Below, piece after piece: positions 8,632-17,808 of a DNA stretch of 64,000 nucleotides; position 1 is the first letter of the stretch; every line of letters starts with the position of its first letter. Origin of the DNA: Phormidium tenue FACHB-886 (GTDB lineage Bacteria > Cyanobacteriota > Cyanobacteriia > Elainellales > Elainellaceae). Below the pieces are notes generated by a model. The model was not told the DNA's origin, made no database searches, and saw only the letters and a program-made list of their open reading frames with translations. The position numbers and the translations under genes are program-made. Location of the stretch: assembly GCF_014764505.1 (NCBI RefSeq), contig NZ_JACXWX010000011.1:62001-126000 (forward strand). Reading direction: 5' to 3'.

Positions 8632-10653
8632 CTACCGCTCCGTTGCTAACCACGCCCGCAGCACCTCTGCCACCGTCCAAGCCTGCGCAAAACAGCCGCG
8701 TGGGGTGAAAGGCGGGTCACCATCAAAAATTTCGCTGAGGCTGCCAACTCCATGATCGCCCAGATGGTCTGCCATTGGCTCTAGGAACTGCCGCGCTTGG
8801 GCAGGGTCTTGGTACACCCGCAGGTGGGCGATCGCAAAGGCACCCAGCAGCCAACCCCACGTTGTGCCCTGATGATAAGCGCCATCGCGCTGTCGGGGGC
8901 TGCCGCCGTAGTACCCCTGGTAGTCAGGATGCGTGGGTGCAAGAGAGCGTAGCCCGTAGGACGTGAGCAGCGATCGTCCGCAAACATCCACCACGCCTTT
9001 TTGCTGGGTTGGCGTCAGAGGGCTTTCGGGCAGGGAAACCGCAAAGATTTGATTAGGGCGCAGCGAGGCATCATTGCCCGTGGGGCTGTCGAGCACGTCA
9101 TAGCAGTAGCCCAGTTCCTCATTCCAGAAACGGACGAAGCGAGCGAGAGTGCGATCGGCAATTGCCTCATATTCCTGATGCGGCTTGCCGAGCTGTCGGG
9201 CGAATTTTGCCATGGTGCGCAGGGCGTTGTACCAGAGGGCGTTGACCTCGATCGGCTTACCCGTGCGCGGGGTCACCACCCAGTCGCCCACCTTGGCATC
9301 CATCCAGGTGAGCTGCACGCCAGTTTCCCCGGCATAAAGCAATCCATCAACTGGATCCAGATGAATATTGAAGCGAGTCCCGCGACAGTGCCAGTGGATG
9401 ATGTCTGCCAGCACAGGATACAGCTCCATTAGCAGATCGTCATCCTGGGTGGCTTTATAGTATTGGCGGATCGCTTCAAAGTACCAGAGCGTGGCATCCA
9501 CCGTGTTATATTCTGGCGTTTCTCCAGCATCTGGGAAGCGATTCGGCAGCATCCCTTGATCGACATAGTTGGCAAAAGTCCGCAGAATCAGCCGTGCCAA
9601 TTCCGATCGCCCTGTAGATAAGGTCAATCCGGGCAGGCTAATCATTGTATCCCGCCCCCAGTCGCTAAACCAGGGATATCCGGCAATAACGGTTTTGCCA
9701 TTAAGCATCCCGTTGGAAGCCGTCGCTCCCGGCTCTACCAAGCTTTGCGGCGTCACCGAACGATTGACAATGAACTGATCCGCCGCTAGCACAAGCTGGC
9801 TTACCCAGCTCGATGAGTCTCTAGCAGCCAGAGGACGATCGGTTCGCCAGAGGTTCAGTAATTTTTGCTCATATGCCTGCCGCTGCTTGAGGGCATTGCT
9901 CCCCTGCAGGTCTGGCTCTGCCTCTGTACTGCCCACAATGGTGACAGACTCGCCCGGATACAGGGTGATATGAAACGTTGCACAGTGCAAATGGTCTTCT
10001 CGATCGCTCAGCCCCCGATACCGCTCCACTGATAAATCAAAGCTGTAGTACCAGTCGTGCAGCGTCAGCACCTCTGCCCGATCGCTCAACAAATACAGCG
10101 GAGCCGCCTCCGGAAACGCCACCACGCTCACCCCCTGATCCACCCGATCGACTGCCATTCGCCAGCCCCAGCTGCGAATGCTGCCATGGTGGTCGCGGTA
10201 ATTAACCAGCGCTTTTCCCATCAGGGCGATTGGCTGGCTGGCACGCAGCAGCTCGTAGTGCACATAGGTCGTATTGGCTCCCTGCTGCATCCAAATTTGC
10301 TTTTGCAGCAGCCCATCCCCAAAAGCATAGCGCCAGCAGGGAACCATCCCATTCAGCGCAAACCGTTCAATATGCCGATAGCCCTGTGGATCGATGCTGC
10401 CATCCGCCCAGCGATCGCTGCTGAGCGTATACACCTGCTCACCGTAGTGGATCACTTCTTCCAGCTTAGTGAACATCAATGTTCGCCCCAGCGGCGGTTG
10501 GAGCGCTGCAACCAGCAAGCCATGGTAGCGCCGAGTCAGCACTCCAGCCACCGTGCCGCAGGCATAGCCGCCAATCCCATTGGTCACCAACCACTCTCGC
10601 GCTGCCGCTGTTTGAAGAGTGCCGCAGGTTTCACGTCCAAAAATTAGGGTCAT
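8632..10653 (-). CDS. Amylo-alpha-1,6-glucosidase (glycogen-debranching-type enzyme)
   Basis: A 673-residue protein with an N-terminal GDE_N domain (WLVTNGIGGYACGTVAG, RRYHGLLVAAL) and a C-terminal (alpha/alpha)6 GH133/GDE_C domain. The latter carries AGYPWFSDWGRDTMISLPGL, LWYFEAIRQYY, and DGAYHQGTTWGWLLG near the end. In the family it removes alpha-1,6 branches in glycogen or sucrose-limit structures. I start it at 10653 (MTLIFGRETCG). The longer frame to 10722 would translate a G/A-rich simple-sequence run (CTACTCCCCCACTCCCCT on the coding strand) that looks non-coding. It works in the same pathway as glgC earlier in the window. Confidence 0.92.
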   Translation of the reverse strand: MTLIFGRETCGTLQTAAAREWLVTNGIGGYACGTVAGVLTRRYHGLLVAALQPPLGRTLMFTKLEEVIHYGEQVYTLSSDRWADGSIDPQGYRHIERFALNGMVPCWRYAFGDGLLQKQIWMQQGANTTYVHYELLRASQPIALMGKALVNYRDHHGSIRSWGWRMAVDRVDQGVSVVAFPEAAPLYLLSDRAEVLTLHDWYYSFDLSVERYRGLSDREDHLHCATFHITLYPGESVTIVGSTEAEPDLQGSNALKQRQAYEQKLLNLWRTDRPLAARDSSSWVSQLVLAADQFIVNRSVTPQSLVEPGATASNGMLNGKTVIAGYPWFSDWGRDTMISLPGLTLSTGRSELARLILRTFANYVDQGMLPNRFPDAGETPEYNTVDATLWYFEAIRQYYKATQDDDLLMELYPVLADIIHWHCRGTRFNIHLDPVDGLLYAGETGVQLTWMDAKVGDWVVTPRTGKPIEVNALWYNALRTMAKFARQLGKPHQEYEAIADRTLARFVRFWNEELGYCYDVLDSPTGNDASLRPNQIFAVSLPESPLTPTQQKGVVDVCGRSLLTSYGLRSLAPTHPDYQGYYGGSPRQRDGAYHQGTTWGWLLGAFAIAHLRVYQDPAQARQFLEPMADHLGDHGVGSLSEIFDGDPPFTPRGCFAQAWTVAEVLRAWLATER

Positions 10654-10721
10654 AGGGGAGTGGGGGAGTAGAGGAACGGAGGGGAGTAAAGACCGTTGTA
10701 TCAGTTTTAGCAACCCCCGCA

Positions 10722-10832
10722 TTACAGCAGTTTTCGCTGTAATAGATCAAAAATTATTTTTGAAAGCCATGCAAAGCGCGGCTTTCAAAAATAATTTGAT
10801 CTTGTTTAGCGCAAAGTGCTGTAACTGCCCTT
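10722..10832. repeat. Dispersed palindromic element, copy B
   Basis: The inner stem pairs 10745-10768 with 10780-10801 over 22 bp, with a two-base bulge; the loop includes CAAAGCGC. The arm cores are TTATTTTTGAAAGCC and GGCTTTCAAAAATAA. The outer ends are also inverted: TTACAGCAGTTTTCGC on the left, and the right end (10809-10827) reads TTACAGCACTTTGCGC on the opposite strand. The left outer end can itself fold as TTACAGC/GCTGTAA. It lies in the divergent spacer between the debranching enzyme and coaX. Confidence 0.7.
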
Positions 10833-10945
10833 AGTATCAACTGCGAAGGGAATTGCATTTTGAGAGGATGTTTAAGAATTGGTGAAAAATGGAATCTTAA
10901 GCTGCTTCTAATTGCTCTAAATTCGCTATCCCACTTCCTCAATTT

Positions 10946-11722
10946 ATGCCTCCTTCCGCTTGGCTCGCTCTCATGATCGGCAGTTCACGTTTGCACTGGG
11001 CATGGTTTGCCGCAGGAGAGCTGAAGGCAACCTGGGATTTACCGCATTTACCAGAGAATGTGGTCGGAGCGCTTGTCCAGTCGCCAGACTTCAGCTCGAT
11101 CGCCGTTAATGCACCTGATCTGCCAGCCAATCTGCCGCTGTGGATTGCTTCAGTTGTACCGTCTCAGACGCAGCTTTGGCAAACCTACCCTTTCGCGCAG
11201 GTGTTGACGCTAGAACAAGTGCCTGTAGGGCGGCTTTATTCAACTTTGGGCATCGATCGCGCCCTCAGCCTCTGCGGAGCGGGTAATCGCTATGGCTTTC
11301 CGGTGCTGGTGATTGATGCTGGCACAGCGCTAACCGTTACAGGGGCGGACTCGGAGGGGAATCTGCACGGCGGAGCGATTCTACCCGGATTGCAGCTTCA
11401 AATGCGATCGCTCCACGAACACACTGCTGCCCTGCCCGCCCTTTCGACTGAAACCTTAGCGATGCCCCCTCGTTGGGCAAACAACACCCCACAAGCGATT
11501 CAAAGCGGCATTCTCTACATGCTGCTTGCCGGATTGCACGACTTTGTGGAGGCTTGGCTGCAATCCTTTGCCCACAGTGCGATCGTCCTGACGGGCGGCG
11601 ACAGCCAGCTCCTCTCAGCCTGCATCGCCCAGCGGTTCCCCAGCCTTGCTGCAAAAATCACTACCGACCCGCAGATCATCTTTTGGGGCATGCAGGCAGT
11701 CCTCGACCAGACCGTTCGCTGA
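10946..11722 (+). CDS. coaX: Type III pantothenate kinase
   Basis: Phosphorylates pantothenate, the first step of CoA synthesis. The 258-residue ASKHA-fold protein matches cyanobacterial CoaX: WLALMIGSSRLHWAWF near the N-terminus, YSTLGIDRALSLCGA with the conserved GxDR, VLVIDAGTALTVTGAD (phosphate-2 loop), GGAILPGLQLQMRSL and LTGGDS near the end. The first phosphate loop reads IGSSR where I recall IGNSR in relatives, a small oddity. It is followed 13 bp later by a phosphopantetheinyl transferase, which would use the CoA made by this pathway. Confidence 0.93.
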   Translation: MPPSAWLALMIGSSRLHWAWFAAGELKATWDLPHLPENVVGALVQSPDFSSIAVNAPDLPANLPLWIASVVPSQTQLWQTYPFAQVLTLEQVPVGRLYSTLGIDRALSLCGAGNRYGFPVLVIDAGTALTVTGADSEGNLHGGAILPGLQLQMRSLHEHTAALPALSTETLAMPPRWANNTPQAIQSGILYMLLAGLHDFVEAWLQSFAHSAIVLTGGDSQLLSACIAQRFPSLAAKITTDPQIIFWGMQAVLDQTVR

Positions 11723-11734
11723 TGCCGCTGAACC

Positions 11735-12475
11735 ATGAAAGACTCCAGCCATTCCACCATTTCTACGCTCTGGCAAGCTCCGCCTGCCTCGCTTTCCCTG
11801 CCAATCTCCGAAATTCACCTGTGGCGCATCCAGTTAGATCAGCCAATCGGCCCTGCTGGCTTTGCCGTCCTATCTGCGGATGAGCGTCAGCGCGCCGATC
11901 GCTACCGGCGTGCCCAAGACCGTCAGCATTTTGTGGTGGGGCGGGCAAGGCTGCGGCAGGTTTTGGGGCAATATCTGGCGATCGACCCTGCTGAGCTGCA
12001 GTTTGGCTATGGCGATCGCGGCAAGCCATTTTTGGTCAGTGCGCCTGAGCTGCAGTTTAACGTTTCCCATTCGCACGGGCTAGCGCTGTATGCGGTGCGG
12101 CGCGATCGCCAAGTGGGTGTGGATGTGGAATATTTGCCCCGTGCCCTTTCGGAAGTAGAAGCGCTGGCGCAACGGTTCTTCTCCCCGGTAGAGTACAAAA
12201 ACTTGGTGGCGCTGCCAATTGCACAGCGACAGCTAGCGTTTTTGCAGCTATGGACTTGCAAGGAAGCTGTACTGAAGGCGATCGGCACAGGTTTAAGTGG
12301 GCTGGAGCAGGTAGAAATTCCCCAGTGGAGTTTGGCGAAGGCGGCTCACCAACTCACAACAGCAGGCAGCCCGAGCACTACTTGGTCTGTGCTGCATCTA
12401 GAACCTGCTGCCGACTATGTAGGGGCGTTGGCGATCGAGGGGAGCGGGAATCTGCGCTGCTGGGAGGGGCTGTAG
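11735..12475 (+). CDS. 4'-phosphopantetheinyl transferase (Sfp/HetI family)
   Basis: Transfers phosphopantetheine from CoA to carrier-protein domains of fatty acid, polyketide or nonribosomal peptide synthases. The 246-residue length and the motifs fit the Sfp/HetI class: GRARLRQVLG, FGYGDRGKPF, FNVSHSHGLA, VGVDVEY (about 128-133) and WTCKEAVLKAIGTGLS (from about 172), the last with the Mg-binding Glu and Lys. In heterocystous cyanobacteria HetI serves heterocyst glycolipid synthesis, but in other cyanobacteria this is the single broad PPTase. It probably forms an operon with coaX (13 bp gap). Confidence 0.95.
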   Translation: MKDSSHSTISTLWQAPPASLSLPISEIHLWRIQLDQPIGPAGFAVLSADERQRADRYRRAQDRQHFVVGRARLRQVLGQYLAIDPAELQFGYGDRGKPFLVSAPELQFNVSHSHGLALYAVRRDRQVGVDVEYLPRALSEVEALAQRFFSPVEYKNLVALPIAQRQLAFLQLWTCKEAVLKAIGTGLSGLEQVEIPQWSLAKAAHQLTTAGSPSTTWSVLHLEPAADYVGALAIEGSGNLRCWEGL

Positions 12476-12647
12476 CGCGCCGCCTGCGAGTTGCTGAGTC
12501 CGGAGCTTACTTTGCAAAACTGTGGCAGACCTCTAGCGGAATGCAATTGGGCGATCGCGGAACAAAAACTTTCGCAGCAGGGACAAACAACTCAGACCAA
12601 TCCAGAACGTTTCAGCTGCACTCTCCCCCCGCGCGCTAGATGTCATC

Positions 12648-12673
12648 TTGGACGCGCCATGCTCCTGTATGAT
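12648..12673 (+). promoter_or_regulatory. Possible psbI promoter
   Basis: A TTGGAC at 12648-12653 and a TATGAT at 12668-12673 precede psbI by about 48 bp. The 14-bp spacer is shorter than ideal, so only the -10 element is persuasive. The region after 12475 is otherwise free of recognisable genes. Confidence 0.3.
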
Positions 12674-12720
12674 AAGAAAGCTTATTTTTTTAGAAAAATT
12701 TGCTGTGGGAGTTCTGACTA

Positions 12721-12837
12721 ATGCTGACGCTTAAGATTGTTGTTTACGTTGTCGTTCTTTTCTTTGTGGGGCTGTTCGTGTTTGGATTTCTATCAAACGA
12801 TCCGGCGCGTAACCCCAACCGCCGGGATCTAGAGTAA
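12721..12837 (+). CDS. psbI: Photosystem II reaction-centre protein I
   Basis: A 38-residue single-span thylakoid protein. It begins [20 protein letters not shown] and ends NPNRRDLE, which matches PsbI throughout. PsbI sits beside D1 and CP43 in photosystem II and helps early assembly. The membrane helix spans about residues 5-25 and the polar C-terminus faces the cytoplasm. It is monocistronic by position: 245 bp after the PPTase and about 150 bp before the next gene. Confidence 0.97.
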   Translation: MLTLKIVVYVVVLFFVGLFVFGFLSNDPARNPNRRDLE

Positions 12838-12991
12838 GAGCGGTGATTAAGTTCACAAGTGCTGGGTCTATTGGTTCTGCATCTGCTAAACTTTGCAGTT
12901 GCTAAACCCTGTTGACCTCAGGCTTCGTTCTTCCATTGAGGACGGCTAAGTTCTGGGTTGGGCTGTCCGTCTGTTGTGTCCCGCTGAAAGT

Positions 12992-15655
12992 ATGCCCTAT
13001 TCGGTTCCGCCGCCCCCGCCTCCGGTCGTTGATTTTAGACCGGCTGAGGAAAGCCGTGCTGTGCTTTCTTCGCTTGCAGCTTCCACCCATCCTTCTGCAC
13101 CAGAATCTAGCGCGGTTGCACCTGCAGCGAGCGCACCTGTTGCTCATGCATCGGCTGCAACCGCAGCAGAACTGGGGGAGCCTCTGCAGCGAGGGATCGC
13201 TCAACCGGATTTGCCCAACACAGCGCCCAATTCGGCTTCTGCTCCCCCACCCAGTTTTCCCTCGCCCAGTTCTGCTGCCAGTTCACTCCCTAGTGAATAT
13301 GGCTCGTCGGTTATCCCTGATCTGCAACCGATCGCATCATCGCCTGCTTCGCATTGGGCAGGGCAGAGTGTTGCACCACCGCAGCCAGCCTCGCCCGAGC
13401 CTCTGGTGCGCCCTTCGTTTCGCTCCTCCCAAGCAGGAGCTGAGCTTAATCAGTCACCCGACCCACCCTCAGAGCAATCCCTGCCGTTTCCGCCGTCTGT
13501 TGCACCAACGCTGCCCGAAACCCAGCCTTCTCCAAACCCAGAGCCTCCCTCTAGCAATTCAACGCCCAATTCCACACCGGTTCCGCTGCCCGCTGCGCCG
13601 GAGCAACTCCCCAACGCACCTGCCGATGGCACGCCTACTGCGCCTCCCGCCGACGGACAAATCCTGAGGATTCCCGGGCAGGGAGAAGGCACTGACACTC
13701 CAGAGCAAACCCCACCGGGGCAAATACCACCGGGGCAAGCGCCAGCGCCAAGAACGCCGCGCGGCAACAGTCCACCGGTTGACCAAGAGGCGGCAGCAGA
13801 AGTCATTGAACTCAATGCCGATCGCCAAGAATTTAATCAGCTCCAGCAAGTGTTTACGGCTGAAGGCAATGCTGTGATGCGGTTCCGGCAAGCTGTTTTG
13901 TCTGCCGATCGGATTCAGGTAAACTTGCCCAATCGGATTGCGGTAGCAGAAGGCAATGTGACGCTAACACAGGGGCAGCAGGTGCTGCAGGGCAATCGCT
14001 TCGAGTATAACTTTGTGCAAGGCGACGGCTCAATTTTTGGAGCAGGTGGGCAGATTGATGTTGCCGCAACAGAACAAGATTTTGCGCCAACCCCATCGAA
14101 TAATCAGTCGAACAATCAAGCAAATAATCAAGCGACCCTCCCAAACCCAACTGTATCCACGGGCGATCAAATTCGGGCAGACCAGCCGCTGCAGGTTTTG
14201 GGCAGTCCGGGCGGCATTACCTTTGGGGTTTCCGGCGGCAACCAAACCAACGTTCAGGGGGCAAGGGGCGATGTCAATCGTCTCCGCTACGAAGCCGAAC
14301 GGGTTGACTTTACACCAGATGGCTGGGTGGGCACGAACGTCCGCATTACCAACGATCCCTTCTCGCCGCCAGAGTTGGAAATTCGATCGCCTAGAGTGAC
14401 CTTCCGGCGAATCTCCCAAACTGCCAGCGAACTGCGGGCCAGAAACCCACGGGTTGTCTTTGACCAAGGGCTTTCGCTGCCGCTGCTGCGCGATCGAATC
14501 GTATTTGACAACCGCGAACGCGAACCGGGACTGGTGCAGTTTGGTTTTGACGAGCGCGATCGGGGCGGCTTTTTTATCGAACGACCGTTTGAGGTGCTGA
14601 ATACACCAGTCGTTCGCTTCTCGCTCACGCCTCAGCTCTTGGTGCAACGGGCTTACGACAACGGTAATTTCTTTGATGGCTCTTCGTTTGGACTGCGATC
14701 GCGGCTAGATGCCAACCTTGGTCGCAACACCAGTCTCACGGGTGAAGCCGTCCTCACCAGCTTGGATTTAAGCGAGGTAGAAGACAACCTCCGCGCTAGC
14801 CTCAGGGCAAGGCAGCGAATCGGCGACCATACGCTGGCTCTGGAATACAGCTACCGCGATCGCCTGTTTAACGGTTCGTTAGGCTTCCAAACCGTTCAGA
14901 GCAGTTTGGGCTTTGTCGTTACCTCGCCGGATATTGTGCTGGGCAATACGGGCATCAATCTTTCCTATCAGGGCGGAATTCAGTTTATCAACGCGGATAC
15001 CGATCGGCTCGACCTGCTGGAGCCAATTCGAGACAATAACAGGATTGATCTAACCCGCTACCAGGCTAGCGCTGCCGTCAGTCGTCCTTTTTACCTCTGG
15101 ATCGGTACGCCACTACCGCCAACAGCCACCGAAGGGCTGCGCTATACGCCCAATCCGATTGTGCCTTACGTAGCGCTGTCTCCAGAGGTGCGTGGGGTAT
15201 ATAGTGCCTACAGTAACGGCGACATCCAGGCTAGCCTCCGGGGAATTTTGACGCTATCTGGGCAATTTGGGCACTTCTCCAGGGACTTTTTCGACTACAC
15301 GGCGTTTCGGGTTTCTTATTCTGAGACTGCTCGCGAGGGCGAATCGCCTTTCCGGTTCGATCGCCTAGAAGATGAACGAGTCCTGACGTTGGGTTTAACG
15401 CAGCAAATTTTTGGTCCATTCACGTTCGGGATTCAAACCTCCCTCAACCTCGAAGATGACCGGACGATCGACACCATCTATACGCTGGAATACAACCGCC
15501 GCACCTATGCCGTTTCTCTCAACTTCAGCCCTATTCGTGAAGCAGCAGCACTCACCCTCCGCGTCAGCGACTTTAACTGGTTCGGCAATCCGGGTCGCTT
15601 CTCTGGGCTGGACGATGACACGGTGACCGATGGCGTCGATCAACGTGATGATTAG
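12992..15655 (+). CDS. Large LptD/OstA-like outer-membrane protein (DUF3769 type)
   Basis: About 887 residues if started at the ATG at 12992; an in-frame TTG at 12974 would add six. The first ~260 residues are Pro/Ser/Ala-rich low complexity. A middle part (ELNADRQEFNQLQQVFTAEG; RIAVAEGNVTLTQGQQVLQG; FEYNFVQGDGSIFGAGGQ) is an OstA/LptA-like beta-jellyroll, and the C-terminal ~500 residues are rich in alternating beta strands (LALEYSYRDRLFNG; TFGIQTSLNLEDDRTID), as in an outer-membrane barrel. In cyanobacteria such DUF3769 proteins are thought to be LptD homologues that insert lipopolysaccharide. No clear signal peptide is visible because of the Pro-rich N-terminus, which may be misannotated or atypical. 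The ending shows a small tandem duplication (GATGATTRGCGGCTAA). Confidence 0.82.
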   Translation: MPYSVPPPPPPVVDFRPAEESRAVLSSLAASTHPSAPESSAVAPAASAPVAHASAATAAELGEPLQRGIAQPDLPNTAPNSASAPPPSFPSPSSAASSLPSEYGSSVIPDLQPIASSPASHWAGQSVAPPQPASPEPLVRPSFRSSQAGAELNQSPDPPSEQSLPFPPSVAPTLPETQPSPNPEPPSSNSTPNSTPVPLPAAPEQLPNAPADGTPTAPPADGQILRIPGQGEGTDTPEQTPPGQIPPGQAPAPRTPRGNSPPVDQEAAAEVIELNADRQEFNQLQQVFTAEGNAVMRFRQAVLSADRIQVNLPNRIAVAEGNVTLTQGQQVLQGNRFEYNFVQGDGSIFGAGGQIDVAATEQDFAPTPSNNQSNNQANNQATLPNPTVSTGDQIRADQPLQVLGSPGGITFGVSGGNQTNVQGARGDVNRLRYEAERVDFTPDGWVGTNVRITNDPFSPPELEIRSPRVTFRRISQTASELRARNPRVVFDQGLSLPLLRDRIVFDNREREPGLVQFGFDERDRGGFFIERPFEVLNTPVVRFSLTPQLLVQRAYDNGNFFDGSSFGLRSRLDANLGRNTSLTGEAVLTSLDLSEVEDNLRASLRARQRIGDHTLALEYSYRDRLFNGSLGFQTVQSSLGFVVTSPDIVLGNTGINLSYQGGIQFINADTDRLDLLEPIRDNNRIDLTRYQASAAVSRPFYLWIGTPLPPTATEGLRYTPNPIVPYVALSPEVRGVYSAYSNGDIQASLRGILTLSGQFGHFSRDFFDYTAFRVSYSETAREGESPFRFDRLEDERVLTLGLTQQIFGPFTFGIQTSLNLEDDRTIDTIYTLEYNRRTYAVSLNFSPIREAAALTLRVSDFNWFGNPGRFSGLDDDTVTDGVDQRDD

Positions 15656-15741
15656 CGGCTAAGCGATGATTGGCGGCTAATCAGCCCCAAATGCTGGGCG
15701 CTCCGTACATGGAGACAGCCACACTGAAGCGGAGTGATCTA

Positions 15742-15860
15742 CGATCGCTATGGATTGTAAATCTAATAAAACCAAAGATTTTTTGTGAAAAAGTCGATTA
15801 CGCTGCCTTTTTCACAAAAAATCTTTCAGGTTAATTTACCCATAGTCCTACGCGATTAGG
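15742..15860. repeat. Dispersed palindromic element, copy C
   Basis: A perfect 20-bp inverted stem pairs 15774-15793 with 15807-15826 (arm core GATTTTTTGTGAAAAAG), with a 13-base loop that includes TTACGC. The pairing continues outward with a two-base bulge (AACC against AGGTT). Outer ends: CGCTATGG near 15745-15753 and, on the opposite strand, GCGTAGGACTATGGGTAAAT reading from about 15857. It fills the spacer before the S9 peptidase. Confidence 0.65.
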
Positions 15861-15867
15861 TACACCC

Positions 15868-17757
15868 ATGCAAACCGCACAACTGCCACCTTTAATTCCC
15901 CGTGAAGTTCTGTTTGGCAACCCAGAGCGCGCTCGTCCACAGCTCTCGCCCGATGGCAAATACCTTGCCTACATTGCGCCCGATGACAAGAACGTGCTGC
16001 AAGTTTGGCTGCGGACATTGGAGCAACCCGAACAAGACGCTCACCCCATCACCAACGACAAAAAGCGCGGTATCCGCAGCTATTTCTGGGCATACGATGG
16101 AGAGCATTTGATTTACCTGCAGGATGCCGACGGGGATGAAAACTTTCACTGTTTTGCAGTCAACATTCAAACCAAACGAGTGCGCGATCTCACACCTTTC
16201 CAGGATGTGAAAGCTCAGCCGATCGACCTTAACCCTGACTTCCCAAGCGAATTTTTGGTAGGGCTTAACCTCAACAATCCCCAAAGCTTTGACGTGTATC
16301 GAGTCGATCTAAAAACTGGCGCCGTCTGGTTTGAAGTAGAGAATCCCGGCAACATTGTCAGCTGGACGGTGAATGCTCGGTTCCAAGTGCGCGCAGCGAT
16401 CGCTGCCACCCCCGATGGCGGCTCCGATCTGCTGTATCGCAGCGACTCAGAGGGCGACAATTGGGAAGTGCTGCGGCACTGGGGTGCAGAAGACGAAGGC
16501 TATGCTGTTAGCTTTTCGGCAGACGGGGATATTCTCTACCTTGTTGGCAGCCACGATGCCAATGCTCAGCGCTTGCTTGCCCTCAACCTGGCAACCCGTG
16601 CCGAAACCGTGATCGCTGAAGATCCGCAATACGATGTTGGCGGCATCGTTACCCATCCAACAAGACATACGCTGCAAGCCGTAGCCTTCTACCGCGACAA
16701 GCTGGACTGGCAAGTGTTAGATCCCAGCATCACAGACGATCTACAGGCAATCGCCCAAGCTCATCCCGGCGAATACAACATCGGCAGCCGCACTTTGGCA
16801 GACGATCGCTGGTTGGTGTCTTATACGACAGATGACGGTCCAGCTTATTACTACGTCTACGATCGCGCCAGCCGCACCACCACGCTGCTGTTTAGCAATA
16901 AGCCTGACCTAGAGAAGGTGACGCTGGCAGCAATGCAGCCGATCGCCTACGATGCCCGCGATGGCTTAACGATTCACGGCTATCTGACGCTACCCATTGG
17001 TATTGAAGCACAAGCCCTACCCACTGTGCTGCTCGTTCACGGGGGTCCTTGGGCAAGAGATACTTGGGGTTATGACCCACAGGCGCAGTGGCTCGCCAAC
17101 CGAGGCTATGCTGTGCTGCAGGTCAACTTCCGAGGCTCAACGGGCTACGGCAAAGCTTTTGTCAATGCGGGCAATCGCCAGTGGGCAGCCCAAATGCATG
17201 AAGATTTATTGGATGCAGTGGCTTGGCTAACTCAGCAAGGCATCGCAGACCCAGCTAAAATCGCCATCATGGGGGGCTCATACGGCGGCTATGCCACGTT
17301 GGTGGGACTCACCTTCACGCCGGAAATCTTTGCGGCAGGCGTGGACATCGTCGGACCCAGCAATTTGTTAACACTGCTGCAAAGCATTCCGCCCTACTGG
17401 GCACCGCTGCTCAACAAGATGTATCTCCGCATCGGCAATCTAGAAACCGAAGCTGAGTTTCTCAAATCTCGATCGCCGCTGTTCTTCTGCGATCGCATTC
17501 AAAAGCCGCTGCTGATTGGACAGGGAGCCAATGATCCTAGAGTGAAGCAAGCCGAAAGCGACCAGATTGTGGAGGCAATGCGGAGCGCTAATAAACCTGT
17601 GGAATATGTCCTTTATCCCGATGAAGGACATGGATTTGCCCGCCCAGAGAACCGAATCCAGTTTTATGCGATCGCGGAGGAGTTTTTGGCAAAATACTTG
17701 GGCGGTCGAGCCGAGCCGATCGGCGAAATAGCAGGTAGCTCTGGTATTCGCAAATAA
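15868..17757 (+). CDS. S9-family prolyl-oligopeptidase-like serine peptidase
   Basis: A 629-residue protein with an N-terminal beta-propeller (LSPDGKYLAYIAPDD, FWAYDGEHLIYLQDADGDEN) and a C-terminal alpha/beta hydrolase. The oxyanion motif HGGPW is near residue 390, the nucleophile elbow GGSYGGYAT has its Ser at about 470, and the catalytic His lies in DEGHGF (about 587). This fits acylaminoacyl-peptidase/dipeptidyl-peptidase-like enzymes of family S9C. There is no signal peptide, so it is probably cytosolic and acts on short peptides. The start is ATG at 15868, right after repeat copy C. Confidence 0.95.
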   Translation: MQTAQLPPLIPREVLFGNPERARPQLSPDGKYLAYIAPDDKNVLQVWLRTLEQPEQDAHPITNDKKRGIRSYFWAYDGEHLIYLQDADGDENFHCFAVNIQTKRVRDLTPFQDVKAQPIDLNPDFPSEFLVGLNLNNPQSFDVYRVDLKTGAVWFEVENPGNIVSWTVNARFQVRAAIAATPDGGSDLLYRSDSEGDNWEVLRHWGAEDEGYAVSFSADGDILYLVGSHDANAQRLLALNLATRAETVIAEDPQYDVGGIVTHPTRHTLQAVAFYRDKLDWQVLDPSITDDLQAIAQAHPGEYNIGSRTLADDRWLVSYTTDDGPAYYYVYDRASRTTTLLFSNKPDLEKVTLAAMQPIAYDARDGLTIHGYLTLPIGIEAQALPTVLLVHGGPWARDTWGYDPQAQWLANRGYAVLQVNFRGSTGYGKAFVNAGNRQWAAQMHEDLLDAVAWLTQQGIADPAKIAIMGGSYGGYATLVGLTFTPEIFAAGVDIVGPSNLLTLLQSIPPYWAPLLNKMYLRIGNLETEAEFLKSRSPLFFCDRIQKPLLIGQGANDPRVKQAESDQIVEAMRSANKPVEYVLYPDEGHGFARPENRIQFYAIAEEFLAKYLGGRAEPIGEIAGSSGIRK

Positions 17758-17808
17758 ATCAGTCATTAGGGAGCAAGCAGGGAAGCGAACGGCGAAGCTG
17801 TTTGCTTC

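Noticed and set aside
10057-10647. A 196-codon plus-strand frame opposite the debranching enzyme
   Set aside because: His/Gln-rich shadow; the minus-strand glucosidase motifs are strong.
12912-13667. A 251-codon frame on the plus strand across the Pro-rich start of the LptD-like gene
   Set aside because: It is a frame shadow of the low-complexity region, with Leu/Arg/His-rich nonsense sequence.
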